Shown here one piece after another: positions 13,886 through 14,147 of a stretch of DNA of 14,147 bases (the stretch's first letter is position 1; every line of letters begins with the position of its first letter). The translations under genes were made by a program, and so were the position numbers. Source of the stretch: Sulfurovum sp. (GTDB lineage: Bacteria > Campylobacterota > Campylobacteria > Campylobacterales > Sulfurovaceae). The notes under the pieces were generated by a model. It did no database searches, was not told where the DNA came from, and was given only the letters and a program-made list of their open reading frames with translations. Location of the stretch: contig JADGDL010000047.1 in NCBI GenBank assembly GCA_016744875.1, forward strand, positions 1 to 14,147, given 5' to 3'.

Positions 13886-14147
13886 CTATTAACCCTAATT
13901 CTTTGATCTTGGATAAAATTGTATCCATACTTTGTTGTAATCCACTTTGCTTAAGTGTAAATCCTGCTGCTACTTTATGTCCTCCACCGCCAAAAGCCAT
14001 GGCCAATGCTGATACATCTGCTGTTTTACTACGTAAAGAGATACGTATACCCTCCTCCAACTCCATAGCAAATACTGCGATTTCCACAGTGACCAAAGAG
14101 CGTGCATAATCTACGATACCCTCCATGTCAGGTACGGTAGCACCTGT
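13875..14147 (-). CDS. DHH/DHHA1-family phosphoesterase, C-terminal end (5' end cut off by window edge)
   Basis: Ninety codons are visible, open through the right edge, so the N-terminal DHH domain is missing; a methionine at 14126 is internal rather than the start. The visible part is a DHHA1 domain: AFGGGGHKVAAGF is the glycine-rich substrate-binding signature of this superfamily, preceded by EGIRISLRSK. Such proteins include NrnA-type nano-RNases/pAp phosphatases, c-di-AMP phosphodiesterases and RecJ; the short DHHA1 region directly at the C-terminus fits the NrnA-like type, but that assignment is inference without the DHH half. The TAG stop overlaps the M23 peptidase start by 11 bases, so the two are probably one operon whose promoter lies outside the window. 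Confidence 0.85.
   Translation of the reverse strand, partial: TGATVPDMEGIVDYARSLVTVEIAVFAMELEEGIRISLRSKTADVSALAMAFGGGGHKVAAGFTLKQSGLQQSMDTILSKIKELGLIDEK

Noticed and set aside
1..14147. Searched for a defence system, mobile element, CRISPR array, prophage or other undescribed cassette.
   Set aside because: Every sizeable stretch is accounted for by core genes in a gene order typical of the phylum; no repeats, integrases, transposases or unusual composition were seen.

Overview
The window looks like chromosomal core sequence from a Campylobacterota (Epsilonproteobacteria) bacterium. It is AT-rich, every supported gene is on the minus strand, and genes overlap or nearly touch. The best clue is gene order. 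Read in the direction of transcription (right to left) it runs DHH phosphoesterase, M23 peptidase, lpxC, short TsaB-like gene, thrB, ylxR, infB, rbfA, rimP, ribD, ubiE/menG, xseA, then two GGDEF-EAL genes. From memory, M23-lpxC-tsaB-like-thrB-ylxR-infB-rbfA-rimP matches the Campylobacter jejuni Cj0131-Cj0138 order. The protein style suggests a free-living relative such as Sulfurovum or Sulfurimonas, but the genus is inference.

Right part (12503-14147): the C-terminal end of a DHH/DHHA1 phosphoesterase, cut by the window edge, overlaps a membrane-anchored M23 peptidoglycan peptidase by 11 bases. A 177-base AT-rich gap then carries a good extended -10 promoter for lpxC. Middle-right (10093-12325): lpxC (lipid A), a reduced tsaB-like gene (t6A tRNA modification) and thrB (threonine synthesis) form one tight transcription unit. 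It ends in a perfect 12-bp hairpin with a U-tract that overlaps the thrB stop codon.

Middle (3257-10057): a consensus -10 box lies three bases beyond that U-tract and only four bases before the ylxR ATG, suggesting a leaderless transcript. It would start a seven-gene unit: ylxR, infB, rbfA and rimP (translation initiation and 30S maturation), then ribD (riboflavin), ubiE/menG (menaquinone) and xseA (exonuclease VII large subunit). Several junctions are overlaps in which the upstream gene carries the downstream Shine-Dalgarno.

Left part (1-3195): two tandem, similarly built proteins (TM segment, PAS-like region, degenerate GGDEF, EAL) have their own promoter overlapping the xseA stop codon. 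They are probable membrane-bound cyclic-di-GMP phosphodiesterases; the second is cut by the left edge. There are no rRNA, tRNA, CRISPR, IS or phage features and no gene-free stretch over 300 bases. I see no convincing undescribed system. The most interesting points are the terminator/leaderless-promoter junction, the tandem pseudo-GGDEF/EAL pair and the reduced TsaB.
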